From G020354085 sp964629975 (GTDB lineage Bacteria; Pseudomonadota; Gammaproteobacteria; Acidiferrobacterales; Sulfurifustaceae), in NCBI GenBank assembly GCA_964629975.1, contig CAZVUN010000018.1, positions 1-35,267 on the forward strand: 35,267 bases of DNA, read 5' to 3'. Of the stretch, positions 1 through 10,324 are shown piece after piece. Below the pieces are notes generated by a model. It did no database searches and was not told the origin of the DNA. It saw only the letters and a list, made by a program, of their open reading frames with translations. The position numbers and the translations under genes are program-made. Position 1 is the stretch's first letter, and every line of letters starts with the position of its first letter.

Positions 1-1481
<1,481 letters not shown>

Positions 1482-1889
1482 AGCGGTCTCCTCGATACGT
1501 TCTTGGTTTTTCGATCTCCATTCCGGCTCGCAACCGAAGCGCGGAGGGGGGCGGCGATGGGTTGGTGGAATTAGAACCGACCCGGGCGTGCTTGCCAATA
1601 GTCAGTGGCGCGTGACACTCGCCTATTGCGTTGAGCGGCCGGAAACGCCCGCGCTTTGTCCAGAATACTGTAAAAGCGGCGAGCCAATAAGGCGCACATT
1701 GCTGGAGTCTTGCGCTTGCCGAGGCAGCACGGGGTGCGCATTCTTAATTATCCGTCTGCATCACCTCGACGCTTCCCTCGAGGCGTGTGCGCTTTTCCGT
1801 CGCCGATCGCACCACCCGCCCGGCCGAGTGGTGGTGCGCGCGCCCTGATGCGTTGTGGGGCAGCGGTCGAGGCGAGCGAGGCGCGCTGT

Positions 1890-1920
1890 GGCGCAGCAAC
1901 GGCCCGAAGGTTGCTGCGCC
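1890..1920. other. Perfect 11-bp inverted repeat / RNA hairpin
   Basis: Arms GGCGCAGCAAC (1890-1900) and GTTGCTGCGCC (1910-1920) enclose a 9-nt loop. Neither strand has a T-run after the stem, so a simple intrinsic terminator is unlikely. It could be part of a structured leader or small RNA; no known RNA family was recognised. Confidence 0.6.
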
Positions 1921-1998
1921 TTCACCACCCGCGCGGAGAGCCGCTGCCGCTCGTCGAATTCGTGCGCCCACTCCCGAACCGCGGGACGCACAACGAAC

Positions 1999-2021
1999 AA
2001 CCCCGCGCGCGGGGCGGGGTT
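1999..2021. other. GC-rich inverted repeat, terminator-like
   Basis: Arms AACCCCGC and GCGGGGTT surround a 7-nt centre. On the minus strand the stem is followed by GTTCGTTG, a weak U-rich tract, and it lies 7 bp after the stop of the small candidate ORF at 2028-2156. Confidence 0.45.
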
Positions 2022-2027
2022 GATGGA

Positions 2028-2156
2028 TCATGGTGCACGCTGTGCCAGACCAGAGATCAGACCGAGCTGTACTTCCTTTTTTTCAAAAACCGGGACCGGT
2101 TGGGTCTTGCCATAGAGACCGCGCGAATGTGCCAGCGCCATGGCGAGGCCGGACAT
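2028..2156 (-). CDS. Doubtful 42-residue ORF
   Basis: The reading MSGLAMALAHSRGLYGKTQ to the TGA at 2028 has a more protein-like composition than its surroundings (mixed Lys, Glu, Val, Leu) and is followed at once by a terminator-like stem. There is no clear ribosome site. The same frame stays open some 15 codons upstream without an ATG, so this may instead be the tail of a decayed gene. No family recognised. Confidence 0.2.
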   Translation of the reverse strand: MSGLAMALAHSRGLYGKTQPVPVFEKKEVQLGLISGLAQRAP

Positions 2157-2245
2157 GCCCAAGTCCAGAAACGCCCGCCGCCCTGCCCCACGGCCGTTTG
2201 ATCTGCGTTAAATTCCTGGCCGGGGTGTTGGCGTAAGCTGTTATT

Positions 2246-3970
2246 GTGCCCGTCCACAATGCCGACATCGCCGCCGTCTTTGAGGAGATCGCCGATCTGC
2301 TCGAGATCCAGGGGGCCAATCCCTTTCGCGTGCGCGCCTACCGCAACGCCGCGCGCGAGATGGAATCGCTCGGCGTGCCGGCGGCGCAGATGATCGCCAA
2401 GGGCGAGGACCTCACGGAGCTGCCGGGCATCGGCGAGGACCTGGCCGCCAAGATCAAGGAGATCGTCGCGACCGGATCGTGCAAGGCCCTCGAGAAGCTG
2501 CGCCGCGAGCTGCCGCCGACCATCACCGAGCTGCTCAAGATCCCGGGGCTTGGCCCCAAGCGCGTGCGCGCGCTCTACGACCGGCTCAAGGTCAAGACCG
2601 TCGAGCAGCTCGCCAAGGCGGCGCAGGCGGGGCGAATCCGCGAGCTCGAGGGCTTCGGCCCGAAGACCGAGCAGGCGATCCTCGAGGCGCTCGCCGCGCA
2701 CCTCACCGAGGCGAAGCGCTTTAAGCTCGCCGTCGCCGCGCAGTACGCCGAGCCGTTCAAGGCTTATCTGGAGAAAGTGGCCGGTGTCGATCAGGTCGTG
2801 ATCGCCGGCAGCTACCGGCGCTTCAAGGAGACGGTGGGCGACATCGACATCCTGGTGACGGCCAGGAATCCGGCCCGCGTGATGGACGCCTTCACAAGCT
2901 ACGAAGAGGTGCGCGACGTGCTCGCCAAGGGCGAGACGCGCTCAACCGTGATCCTCAAGTGCGGGTTGCAGGTCGACGTGCGCGTGGTCGATCCGGCCTG
3001 TTACGGTGCGGCGCTGCAGTACTTCACCGGCTCGAAGGCGCACAACATCGAGCTGCGCCGCCTTGCCCAGGAGCGCAAGCTCAAGCTGAGCGAGTACGGG
3101 GTGTTCAAGGACGAGGAGCGCGTCGCCGGTGAAACGGAGGAATCCGTGTACCAGGCCGTGGGGCTGCCGTGGATCGCGCCGGAGCTGCGCGAAAACCGCG
3201 GCGAGATCGAGGCGGCACGCGCCGGCAAGCTGCCGAAGCTCGTCGCGCTCGAGGACCTCAAGGGCGACCTGCACGCGCACACCAAGGCGACCGACGGGCA
3301 CAACACGCTGCGCGAGATGGCGCAGGCCGCGCGCGCGCGCGGCTTTCAATACCTCGCCATCACCGAGCACTCGCGCCGTCTCACCGTCGCGCACGGTCTC
3401 GACCCGCACGGGCTGCGCAAGCAGATGGCGGAAATCGACCGGCTGAACGCGGAGCTCGACGGCATCACGATCCTCAAGGGCATCGAGGTCGACATCCTCG
3501 AGGACGGCCGCCTCGACCTGCCGGACGAGGTGCTCGCCGAGTGCGACCTGGTGGTGGGCGCGGTGCATTCGAAGTTCAACCTGCCGCGCGCCAAACAGAC
3601 CGCCCGCATCCTCAAGGCCATGGACCACCCGCACTTCACGATCCTGGCGCACCCCTCGGGGCGGCTCATCGACACGCGCGAGCCCTATGATGTCGACATG
3701 CTGAGAATCGTGCGCCATGCGCGCGAACGCGGCTGCTTCCTCGAGCTCAATGCCCACCCCGAACGGCTCGACCTGCTCGACATCCACTGCCAGCTCGCCA
3801 AGGACGAAGGCGTGCTGGTCGCGATCTGCTCGGACGCGCACCGGGTGCAGGACTTCGACAACCTTATATATGGCGTCGGCCAGGCCCGGCGCGGCTGGCT
3901 CGGGCCGGACGACATCCTCAACACCCGCCCGCTCAAGGCCTTGCGCGCGCTGCTCAAACGCACCATTTGA
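2246..3970 (+). CDS. polX: DNA polymerase/3'-5' exonuclease PolX
   Basis: A 574-residue protein of usual PolX length. It is a repair polymerase that fills short gaps in base-excision repair. Residues about 1-160 hold helix-hairpin-helix DNA-binding repeats (PGIGEDL near 60, PGLGPKR near 100). The nucleotidyltransferase core follows, with GSYRR at 188-192 and DID at 199-201, and a third likely metal Asp near 244 in QVDVRV. A C-terminal PHP domain begins at DLHAH (341-345) and has ITEHS near 372 and SDAHR near the end, matching the Mn-dependent exonuclease domain of bacterial PolX. The start is GTG at 2246; the protein beginning MPVHNADIAA agrees with family members, although the ribosome site is weak. 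Confidence 0.95.
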   Translation: MPVHNADIAAVFEEIADLLEIQGANPFRVRAYRNAAREMESLGVPAAQMIAKGEDLTELPGIGEDLAAKIKEIVATGSCKALEKLRRELPPTITELLKIPGLGPKRVRALYDRLKVKTVEQLAKAAQAGRIRELEGFGPKTEQAILEALAAHLTEAKRFKLAVAAQYAEPFKAYLEKVAGVDQVVIAGSYRRFKETVGDIDILVTARNPARVMDAFTSYEEVRDVLAKGETRSTVILKCGLQVDVRVVDPACYGAALQYFTGSKAHNIELRRLAQERKLKLSEYGVFKDEERVAGETEESVYQAVGLPWIAPELRENRGEIEAARAGKLPKLVALEDLKGDLHAHTKATDGHNTLREMAQAARARGFQYLAITEHSRRLTVAHGLDPHGLRKQMAEIDRLNAELDGITILKGIEVDILEDGRLDLPDEVLAECDLVVGAVHSKFNLPRAKQTARILKAMDHPHFTILAHPSGRLIDTREPYDVDMLRIVRHARERGCFLELNAHPERLDLLDIHCQLAKDEGVLVAICSDAHRVQDFDNLIYGVGQARRGWLGPDDILNTRPLKALRALLKRTI

Positions 3971-4039
3971 GGCGGGCCATTGCGGCGCGCTTGACGTGCC
4001 TCAATTCAGCGCCCGTGGCGAATGGGATAAGATCGCCGC

Positions 4040-4639
4040 ATGGTCGCGAACGCAACCCGTCTCACCCTCGGCCGCGGCGATGCGTTGATCGTCGTCGACG
4101 TGCAGAACGACTTCCTGCCGGGCGGGCGGCTCGCGGTGCCGCGCGGCGATGAGGTCGTCGCACCGCTCAACCAGTACCTGCGCGCCTTCCACGCGCGGGG
4201 GCTGCCGATCTACGCCACGCGCGACTGGCATCCCCCCGATCACTGCTCGTTCGCGCCTCAGGGCGGCCCGTGGCCGCCACACTGCGTGGCGGGCTCCGAA
4301 GGCGCGGCGTTTGCCGCGGGACTCGCCCTGCCGCCCGAGACCGTCGTGATCTCGAAGGCGACCACGGCCGCCAAGGACGCCTATTCCGGTTTCGAGGGCA
4401 CCGATCTCGCCGCGCGCCTGCGCGCGCAGGGTGTGCGCCGCGCCTTCACCGGGGGGCTCGCCACCGACTACTGCGTGCTCAACACCGTCCGCGACGCCCT
4501 CGAGGAGGGCTTCGAGGTGTATCTGCTCACGGACGCGATCCGCGCCGTCGACGTCAAGCCCGGCGACGGCGCCCAGGCCGAGGCCGAGATGCGCCGCCTC
4601 GGCGCCAAACCCATCACGCTCGCCGATGTCGTGACATGA
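4040..4639 (+). CDS. pncA: Nicotinamidase
   Basis: A 199-residue isochorismatase-fold hydrolase that converts nicotinamide to nicotinate for NAD salvage. The catalytic triad is visible as Asp20 (VVDVQNDF), Lys106 (VISKAT) and Cys145 (TDYCVLNT). The metal-site residues Asp62, His64 and His81 lie in RDWHPPDH and WPPHC. The stop overlaps the ATG of the next gene (ATGA at 4636-4639), so the two are translationally coupled and form a two-step salvage operon. Confidence 0.95.
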   Translation: MVANATRLTLGRGDALIVVDVQNDFLPGGRLAVPRGDEVVAPLNQYLRAFHARGLPIYATRDWHPPDHCSFAPQGGPWPPHCVAGSEGAAFAAGLALPPETVVISKATTAAKDAYSGFEGTDLAARLRAQGVRRAFTGGLATDYCVLNTVRDALEEGFEVYLLTDAIRAVDVKPGDGAQAEAEMRRLGAKPITLADVVT

Positions 4640-5985
4640 CCGACCTGCGCGCCACGCCGCTGCTCACCGACCTGTACCAGCTCACCATGCTGCAGGCCTA
4701 CTTCGAGCAGGGCATGGAGGAGACGGCCGTGTTCGAGTTCTTCGTGCGCCGCCTGCCACCCAACCGCGCCTTTCTCGTGGCCGCCGGGCTCGAACAACTG
4801 CTCGTGTACCTCGAGGGTCTGCGCTTCGGCGAGGAAGAGCTCGACTGGGTGCGCCGCAGCGGGTATTTCCGCCGCGATCTTGCCGAGCGATTGGCGACGC
4901 TGCGTTTCACCGGCGACGTGCACGCCATGCCGGAGGGCACGGTGTTCTTCGAAAACGAGCCGATCGTGCGCATCAGCGCGCCGATGCCGCAGGCGCAGCT
5001 CATCGAAAGCCGGCTCATCAACATCCTGCACTACCAGACCCTGGTGGCCTCGAAGGCCGCGCGCGTGGTGCTCACGGCCCCGGGCAAGCTGCTCATTGAT
5101 TTCGGCATGCGCCGCACGCACGGGGCGGAGGCCGCGCTCGTCGCCGCGCGCGCGACTTATCTTGCGGGATTCGCCGGCAGCTCCACGGTGCTCGCGGGGC
5201 AGGAGTTCGGCATCCCGGTGTTCGGCACCATGGCGCATTCCTTCGTGCAGGCGCACGCGACCGAGGAGCTCGCCTTCGAACATTTCGCCGCCAGCCACCC
5301 GAAGAACGTCACCCTGCTCATCGACACCTACGATACCGAGGCGGCGGCCGCCAAGGTGGTACGGCTCGCGCCCGCGCTCAAGGCGCGCGGCATCACGATC
5401 CGCGCGGTGCGTCTCGACAGCGGCGATCTCGCCGCGCACGCGCGCAAGGTGCGGCGCATCCTCGATGACGGGGGGCTCGCGGAGGTGCGCATCTTCTCAA
5501 GCGGCAGCCTCGATGAGTACGTGCTGCGCGAGCTCATCAAAGGCGGGGCGCCGATCGACGGCTTCGGGGTGGGCACGCACCTCGATACCTCGGCGGATGC
5601 GCCGTTCCTCGACTGCGCCTACAAGCTGCAGGAATACGCCGGCCAGGCGCGGCGCAAGCGCTCCGAGGGCAAGGCCACCTGGCCGGGCCGCAAGCAGGTC
5701 TACCGCCGCTTGCGTGACGACGGCACCCTGGCGGGCGATGTGGTGACCCTGGAGGGCGACCCCCAGGAAGGTACACCGCTCATTCAGCCGGTCATGCTGG
5801 GCGGCCGCCGCCTGCAGCCGCCCGAGACGCTCGAGGCGATCCGCGCGCGCGTGGCGGGCGAGCTGGCGCGCCTGCCGGCAACACTGCGTACGCTCGAGCC
5901 GCCTGCCGCGCCCTACCCGGTCCGCATGGCCCCGGCGCTCGCCTCCCTCGCCGCCGAGGTCGACCGGCGCACCGCAGCAGGCTAA
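4636..5985 (+). CDS. pncB: Nicotinate phosphoribosyltransferase
   Basis: A 449-residue protein that makes nicotinate mononucleotide from nicotinate, PRPP and ATP, the step after PncA. The start PLLTDLYQLTM near residues 9-19 is the family signature. FGMRRTHG at 156-163 and GTMAHS at 197-202 match conserved active-site segments, the second carrying the histidine expected to be phosphorylated. DSGDLA near 260 contributes to phosphoribosyl binding. The start codon is fixed by the ATGA overlap with pncA; a longer upstream reading in this frame only shadows pncA. Confidence 0.95.
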   Translation: MTDLRATPLLTDLYQLTMLQAYFEQGMEETAVFEFFVRRLPPNRAFLVAAGLEQLLVYLEGLRFGEEELDWVRRSGYFRRDLAERLATLRFTGDVHAMPEGTVFFENEPIVRISAPMPQAQLIESRLINILHYQTLVASKAARVVLTAPGKLLIDFGMRRTHGAEAALVAARATYLAGFAGSSTVLAGQEFGIPVFGTMAHSFVQAHATEELAFEHFAASHPKNVTLLIDTYDTEAAAAKVVRLAPALKARGITIRAVRLDSGDLAAHARKVRRILDDGGLAEVRIFSSGSLDEYVLRELIKGGAPIDGFGVGTHLDTSADAPFLDCAYKLQEYAGQARRKRSEGKATWPGRKQVYRRLRDDGTLAGDVVTLEGDPQEGTPLIQPVMLGGRRLQPPETLEAIRARVAGELARLPATLRTLEPPAAPYPVRMAPALASLAAEVDRRTAAG

Positions 5986-5989
5986 CAGC

Positions 5990-7862
5990 ATGAGTGCGGA
6001 CTATTTCACCGCCGAGATTTCGCGCCACATCTGGGACAGCAAGTACCGCTTCCGCGACGGCGACACGATCCACGACCAGACCATCGAGGACAGCTGGCGG
6101 CGCATCGCGCGCGCGCTCGCCAGTGTCGAGCGCGATCCTGCGCTGTGGGAGCCGCGGTTCTACGCGGCGCTCGAGGGGTTCAAGTTCCTGCCCGGCGGGC
6201 GCATCCAGGCCGGCGCCGGCACCGGCCGGCGCGTGACGCTGTTCAACTGCTTCGTCATGGGGCTGATCGAGGATTCCATGGACGGCATCTTCGACGCCCT
6301 CAAGGAAGGGGCGCTCACCATGCAGCAGGGCGGGGGCGTCGGCTACGACTTCTCCACGCTGCGCCCGCGCGGCAGCGCGGCGCGCAGCGTCGGCGCCGTG
6401 GGCGCCCGGCCCGGGGGGGNNNNNNNNNNCCGCCCGCCTCGGCGCCGTGGCCTCCGGCCCGGTGTCGTTCATGCAGATCTGGGACGCGATGTGCGGCACG
6501 CTGCTGTCCACCGGCGCGCGGCGCGGCGCGATGATGGCCACACTGCGCTGCGATCATCCCGACATCGAGGACTTCATCGACGCCAAGCGCGAAGCCGGAC
6601 GGCTGCGGCACTTCAACCTGTCGGTGCTGGTGAGCGACGCGTTCATGGAGGCAGTGCGCGCCGCCGCCGACTGGCCGCTCCTGTTCCCGCTCGCCGCCGG
6701 CAGCGCGCCCGGCGGCGAGACCGTGCTGCGCGAATGGTCGGGGACCGACGGACCGGTGCCGTGCCGCGTGTACCGGCAGGTGCCGGCGCGGCAGCTGTGG
6801 GAGCGGCTGATGCGCGCGACCTACGAGTACGCCGAGCCCGGGGTGCTGTTCATCGATCGCATCAATCGCGACAACAACCTCGCCTACCGCGAACGCATCA
6901 GCGCCACCAACCCGTGCGGCGAGCTGCCGTTGCCGCCGTACGGCGCGTGCGATCTCGGCTCGCTCAACCTCACGCAGTTCGTGCGCGCGCCTTTCACGCC
7001 CGGGGCCACACTCGATCTCGCCGCCATCGCCGCCATCACCGCGGTGGCGGTGCGCATGATGGACAACACCATCGACCTGTCGCAGTTTCCGCTCCCCCGC
7101 CAGGCCGAGCAGGCGCGCGGCACGCGCCGCATCGGCCTTGGCCTCACCGGGCTCGCCGACACGCTCATCATGCTCAACCTGCACTACGGGTCGGACGCCG
7201 CCCGCCAGCTCGCGGCGCGGACCATGCAGACCATCACGCACGCGGCCTACCGCACCTCGATCGAGCTGGCGCGCGAGAAGGGATCGTTCCCGTTCCTCGA
7301 GCGTGACCGTTACCTCGAGGCCGGCTTCGCGCAGCGCCTGCCGGGCGACATCCGCGCGGCCATCGCGCAGCACGGCATCCGCAACAGCCATCTCACGGCC
7401 ATCGCCCCGACCGGCACCATCAGCCTGCTCGCCAACAACATCTCGAGCGGGCTCGAGCCGGTGTACGACTTCGCCCTGTCGCGCAAGGTGCTCGAGCGCG
7501 ACGGCACGTACACGACGCACGAACTGATCGATTACGCCCTGGCGCAGTGGCGCGCGCAGCACGGTGCGGCGCCACCGCCGGCGACCTTCGTCGGCGCCCA
7601 CCAACTGAGCCCGGCGGCGCACCTCGCCATGCAGGCGGCACTGCAACCGTACGTCGACAGCTCCATCTCCAAGACCATCAACGTGCCGCGGGATTGCGCG
7701 TTCGCGGAGTTTCAGGACATCTACCGGCAGGCCTACGATCTCGGCCTCAAGGGCTGCACCACGTTTCGCCCCAATCCGGTCACCGGCGAGGTGCTGACCG
7801 CGGCGAGCGCGCCGGGCGAGGCGGCGCCGCATTGCTGCAACGTCGAACGCGAGGCCGACTGA
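5990..7862 (+). CDS. nrdJ: Class II adenosylcobalamin-dependent ribonucleotide reductase, disrupted by an assembly join
   Basis: Reduces ribonucleotides using an adenosylcobalamin-derived thiyl radical. The N-terminal part is in one frame (5990 to 6400) and the rest in another (6450 to 7862); removing 6401-6449 joins them into a smooth 607-residue protein. Motifs: Cys87 in TLFNCF (disulfide partner), NPCGEL at 291-296 with the radical-site Cys293, PTGTIS at 457-462, and the C-terminal HCCNVE (Cys599, Cys600) shuttle cysteines. It follows pncB by 4 bp. The frame break coincides with a 10-N gap and a 12-bp duplicated end, so I treat it as an assembly error, not a pseudogene. Confidence 0.9.
6401..6449. 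other. Faulty contig join with 10 N and duplicated end
   Basis: Ten N occupy 6420-6429. The 12-mer TCGGCGCCGTGG occurs at 6390-6401 and again at 6439-6450, 49 bp apart. Deleting 49 bp restores the reading SVGAVASGPVSFM expected of class II reductases. Confidence 0.9.
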
Positions 7863-7923
7863 CGCCGCATCTGGGACAGGCGCGGCGAAGCGCATAGAAT
7901 GGCCACCCAGGAGGTGCCCCCCG

Positions 7924-8529
7924 ATGGCCATGAAAAAGACATCCCGCGTCAAGTCGAAGTCAAAGTCGAAAACCAAACCCAACGCCAGGAACACGGCGAA
8001 GGCCCGCCCCAAGGCCAAGTCCCGAAAGGCGGCCGGGACGAAGGCCAGGCCACGCGCCGTGGCACGCCCGGCAGGCGCGGTCAGCGCCCTGCCCGATGTG
8101 CAGGTGGCCACCACCGGCGGGCAGACCCTGCGCCTGGCGGCGCTCAAGGGCAAGCCGGTGGTGATCTATTTCTATCCGAAGGACGACACCCCCGGCTGCA
8201 CCACCGAGGGCTGCGACATCCGCGACCACTGGGGCGCGTTCCGCCGCCTCGATGCCGTGGTGCTCGGCGTGTCGCGCGACAGCCTCACCTCGCACGAGCG
8301 CTTCAAGGCCAAGTACGGCTTCCCGTTCGAACTGGTGAGCGATGCCGACGAGAAGCTGTGCCGGCTGTTCGACGTCATCAAGGAGAAGAGCCTGTACGGC
8401 AAGAAGTACATCGGCGTCGACCGCAGCACCTTCCTGTTCGACCGCGACGGCGCATTGCGCCGCGCGTGGCGCGGCGTGAAGGTCCCCGGGCACGTGCAGG
8501 AAGTACTGGCGGAGGTTCAGAAGCTGTAG
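7924..8529 (+). CDS. bcp: PrxQ/Bcp-type thiol peroxidase with lysine-rich N-terminal tail
   Basis: A 201-residue peroxiredoxin expected to reduce hydroperoxides with thioredoxin. The core starts near residue 55 and has the motif TPGCTTEGC with peroxidatic Cys92 and resolving Cys97, spaced five apart as in the PrxQ/Bcp group. It is longer than the usual 150-160 residues because of about 50 N-terminal residues that are nearly all Lys, Arg, Ala, Ser and Pro, like a histone H1 or AlgP tail. The start ATG at 7924 follows CAGGAGG at a good distance, so the tail appears to be translated. There is no signal peptide, so the protein is likely cytoplasmic. Confidence 0.93.
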   Translation: MAMKKTSRVKSKSKSKTKPNARNTAKARPKAKSRKAAGTKARPRAVARPAGAVSALPDVQVATTGGQTLRLAALKGKPVVIYFYPKDDTPGCTTEGCDIRDHWGAFRRLDAVVLGVSRDSLTSHERFKAKYGFPFELVSDADEKLCRLFDVIKEKSLYGKKYIGVDRSTFLFDRDGALRRAWRGVKVPGHVQEVLAEVQKL

Positions 8530-8543
8530 CCACACGAGGTTGC

Positions 8544-9935
8544 ATGACCACCAAGCGCAAGATTTTCGTTCTCGACACCAACGTCCTCATCCACGATCCC
8601 ACCGCGATCCTGCGGTTCCAGGAGCACGACATCTACATTCCGATCGTCGTGCTCGAGGAGCTCGACCACGCCAAGGTCGGCATGTCGGAAGTGGCGCGCA
8701 ACGTGCGCCAGGTGAGCCGCCTGCTCGATGAGCTGGTGGAGAAGGCCAACGGCGACATCACGCGCGGTCTGAAACTGCCGGCAGCGTCCGCCGCCATCGA
8801 GACCGGGCATCTGTACTTCTACACCGAGGCGGTGCACGGGCGCCTGCCGAACGGCATCAGTACCGACACGCCGGACAATACCCTGCTCGGCATCACCTTC
8901 GATCTCGGCAAGAGCCACCCGGACCGGACGGTGACGCTGGTCACCAAGGACATCAACCTGCGCATCAAGGCGCACGCCATCGGCATCCGCGCGGAGGACT
9001 ACACCAACGACCAGGTGCTGGACGACGCCAATTTGCTGTACACGGGGAGCGAACAGCTGCCGGCGGACTTCTGGGACACGCACAGCAAGGACATGGAATC
9101 GTGGAAGGAGGAAGGCCGCACCTTCTACCGGCTGGCCGGCCCCAAGGCGCGCAGCTGGGCGCCCAACCAGTTCCTGTACACCACCGATGAGCGCGCCTTC
9201 GAGGCGATCGTGCGGCGCATCGAGGGCGACAGCGCCATCATCGAGGTGGTGCGCGACTACGTGCACGAGAAGCACAAGGTCTGGGGCATCAACGCGCGCA
9301 ACCGCGAGCAGAACTTCGCGCTCAACCTGCTGATGGACCCGGAGATCGACTTCGTCACGCTCCTCGGCCAGGCCGGCACCGGCAAGACGCTGCTCACGCT
9401 CGCCGCCGCCCTCACCCAGACGCTCGAGACGCGCCGCTACACCGAGATCATCATGACGCGCATGACCGTGCCGGTCGGCGAGGACATCGGCTTCCTGCCC
9501 GGCACCGAGGAGGAGAAGATGGGCCCGTGGATGGGGGCGCTCGAGGACAACCTCGACGTGCTGCACGAGACCGGCACCCAGGAACACGGCGCCTGGGGAC
9601 GTGCGGCCACGCACGACCTGCTCAAGAGCCGCATCCGCATCAAGTCGCTGAACTTCATGCGCGGGCGCACGTTTCTCAAGAAGTTCCTGATCATCGACGA
9701 GGCACAGAACCTGAGCGCGCACCAGATGAAAACCCTCATCACGCGCGCCGGCCCGGGCAGCAAGATCGTGTGCCTCGGCAACATTGCGCAGATCGACACG
9801 CCCTACCTGACCGAGACCACCTCGGGTCTTACCTACGTCGTCGACCGCTTCAAGGCCTGGGAGCACAGCGGCCACATCACCTTGCAGCGCGGCGAACGCT
9901 CGCGCCTGGCCGATTACGCCTCGGAAACGCTGTGA
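8544..9935 (+). CDS. PIN domain-PhoH ATPase fusion protein
   Basis: 463 residues. The N-terminal PIN nuclease-like domain (residues about 5-150) has DTNVLIHD near 10-17 and acidic residues such as VTKDINL near 135. The C-terminal PhoH-type P-loop ATPase has Walker A GQAGTGKT at about 275-282 and Walker B FLIIDEAQN near 382. This PIN-PhoH (PhoH2/YlaK-like) architecture is linked in other bacteria with RNA unwinding and cleavage; the cellular role here is not shown. It begins 14 bp after the peroxiredoxin stop on the same strand, probably co-transcribed. Confidence 0.93.
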   Translation: MTTKRKIFVLDTNVLIHDPTAILRFQEHDIYIPIVVLEELDHAKVGMSEVARNVRQVSRLLDELVEKANGDITRGLKLPAASAAIETGHLYFYTEAVHGRLPNGISTDTPDNTLLGITFDLGKSHPDRTVTLVTKDINLRIKAHAIGIRAEDYTNDQVLDDANLLYTGSEQLPADFWDTHSKDMESWKEEGRTFYRLAGPKARSWAPNQFLYTTDERAFEAIVRRIEGDSAIIEVVRDYVHEKHKVWGINARNREQNFALNLLMDPEIDFVTLLGQAGTGKTLLTLAAALTQTLETRRYTEIIMTRMTVPVGEDIGFLPGTEEEKMGPWMGALEDNLDVLHETGTQEHGAWGRAATHDLLKSRIRIKSLNFMRGRTFLKKFLIIDEAQNLSAHQMKTLITRAGPGSKIVCLGNIAQIDTPYLTETTSGLTYVVDRFKAWEHSGHITLQRGERSRLADYASETL

Positions 9936-9956
9936 GTTGGCCGCGCCGGCGGCGCG

Positions 9957-10304
9957 CTAATCGCCGGACGGCGCGCGCAGTCGCTCGTAGTGGCGCCGGA
10001 ACACGAGCTCGAGCTCGTCGATCACCTCGACCCGGTCGCGACCCTTGACCGTGTGCTGGGTCATGAGCTCGTAGGTTTCGTTGAGCAGCTGCGCAGGGTC
10101 GAGCATCGGGTAGGTGGCGCGCAGGCGTTTGATCGCGAGCACCACGCTTTCGTCGGCGGGCCGGGGGATGTCGAGCGGCGCGTGCACCTGCGCATCCGTG
10201 GCATGGCGCGCGGCCAGGAACTCGGCGTACTCGAGCAGGGCCTGCTGCTGCGCGGCGGGCAAGCGGTCGAAGATCTCGCGCAGGCGTTTGGCGGTCGGCT
10301 TCAC
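9957..10304 (-). CDS. Conserved-looking small protein of unknown function
   Basis: The likely product starts at GTG 10304 and has 115 residues. It begins KPTAKRLREIFDRLPAAQQ, continues with a helix (ALLEYAEFLAAR) and ends in a charged helical tail. The first part resembles the short helix-turn of DUF2281/antitoxin-like proteins, but no toxin gene is adjacent and the similarity is only by eye. It starts 20 bp after the LysR gene stop on the same strand, so the two are probably co-transcribed. The ribosome site is not clear. Upstream residues in this frame shadow the LysR gene and are excluded. Confidence 0.6.
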   Translation of the reverse strand: MKPTAKRLREIFDRLPAAQQQALLEYAEFLAARHATDAQVHAPLDIPRPADESVVLAIKRLRATYPMLDPAQLLNETYELMTQHTVKGRDRVEVIDELELVFRRHYERLRAPSGD

Positions 10305-10324
10305 GACGGGCGCGGGCCGGCGCG

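Larger units (their letters stand above)
1482..2245. other. Intergenic region without a convincing gene
   Basis: About 760 bp between the divergently transcribed lipoprotein and polX genes. The short ORFs here have Arg/Pro/Ala-rich shadow composition and no ribosome sites. Present are two strong inverted repeats (1890-1920 and 1999-2021) and one doubtful small ORF at 2028-2156 (-), listed separately. The promoters of the two flanking genes should lie here, but no clear -35/-10 pair was recognised. Confidence 0.7.

Noticed and set aside
2942..3841. 299-residue minus ORF inside polX
   Set aside because: Antisense shadow of the polymerase and PHP domains, with no start context.
5990..7862. nrdJ as a pseudogene
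   Set aside because: The frame break sits exactly at a 10-N join with a 12-bp duplicated end; all catalytic cysteines are intact.
7899..7924. Upstream ATG at 7899
   Set aside because: It is in a different frame from the peroxiredoxin and overlaps its ribosome site; the reading later joins PhoH only by chance.
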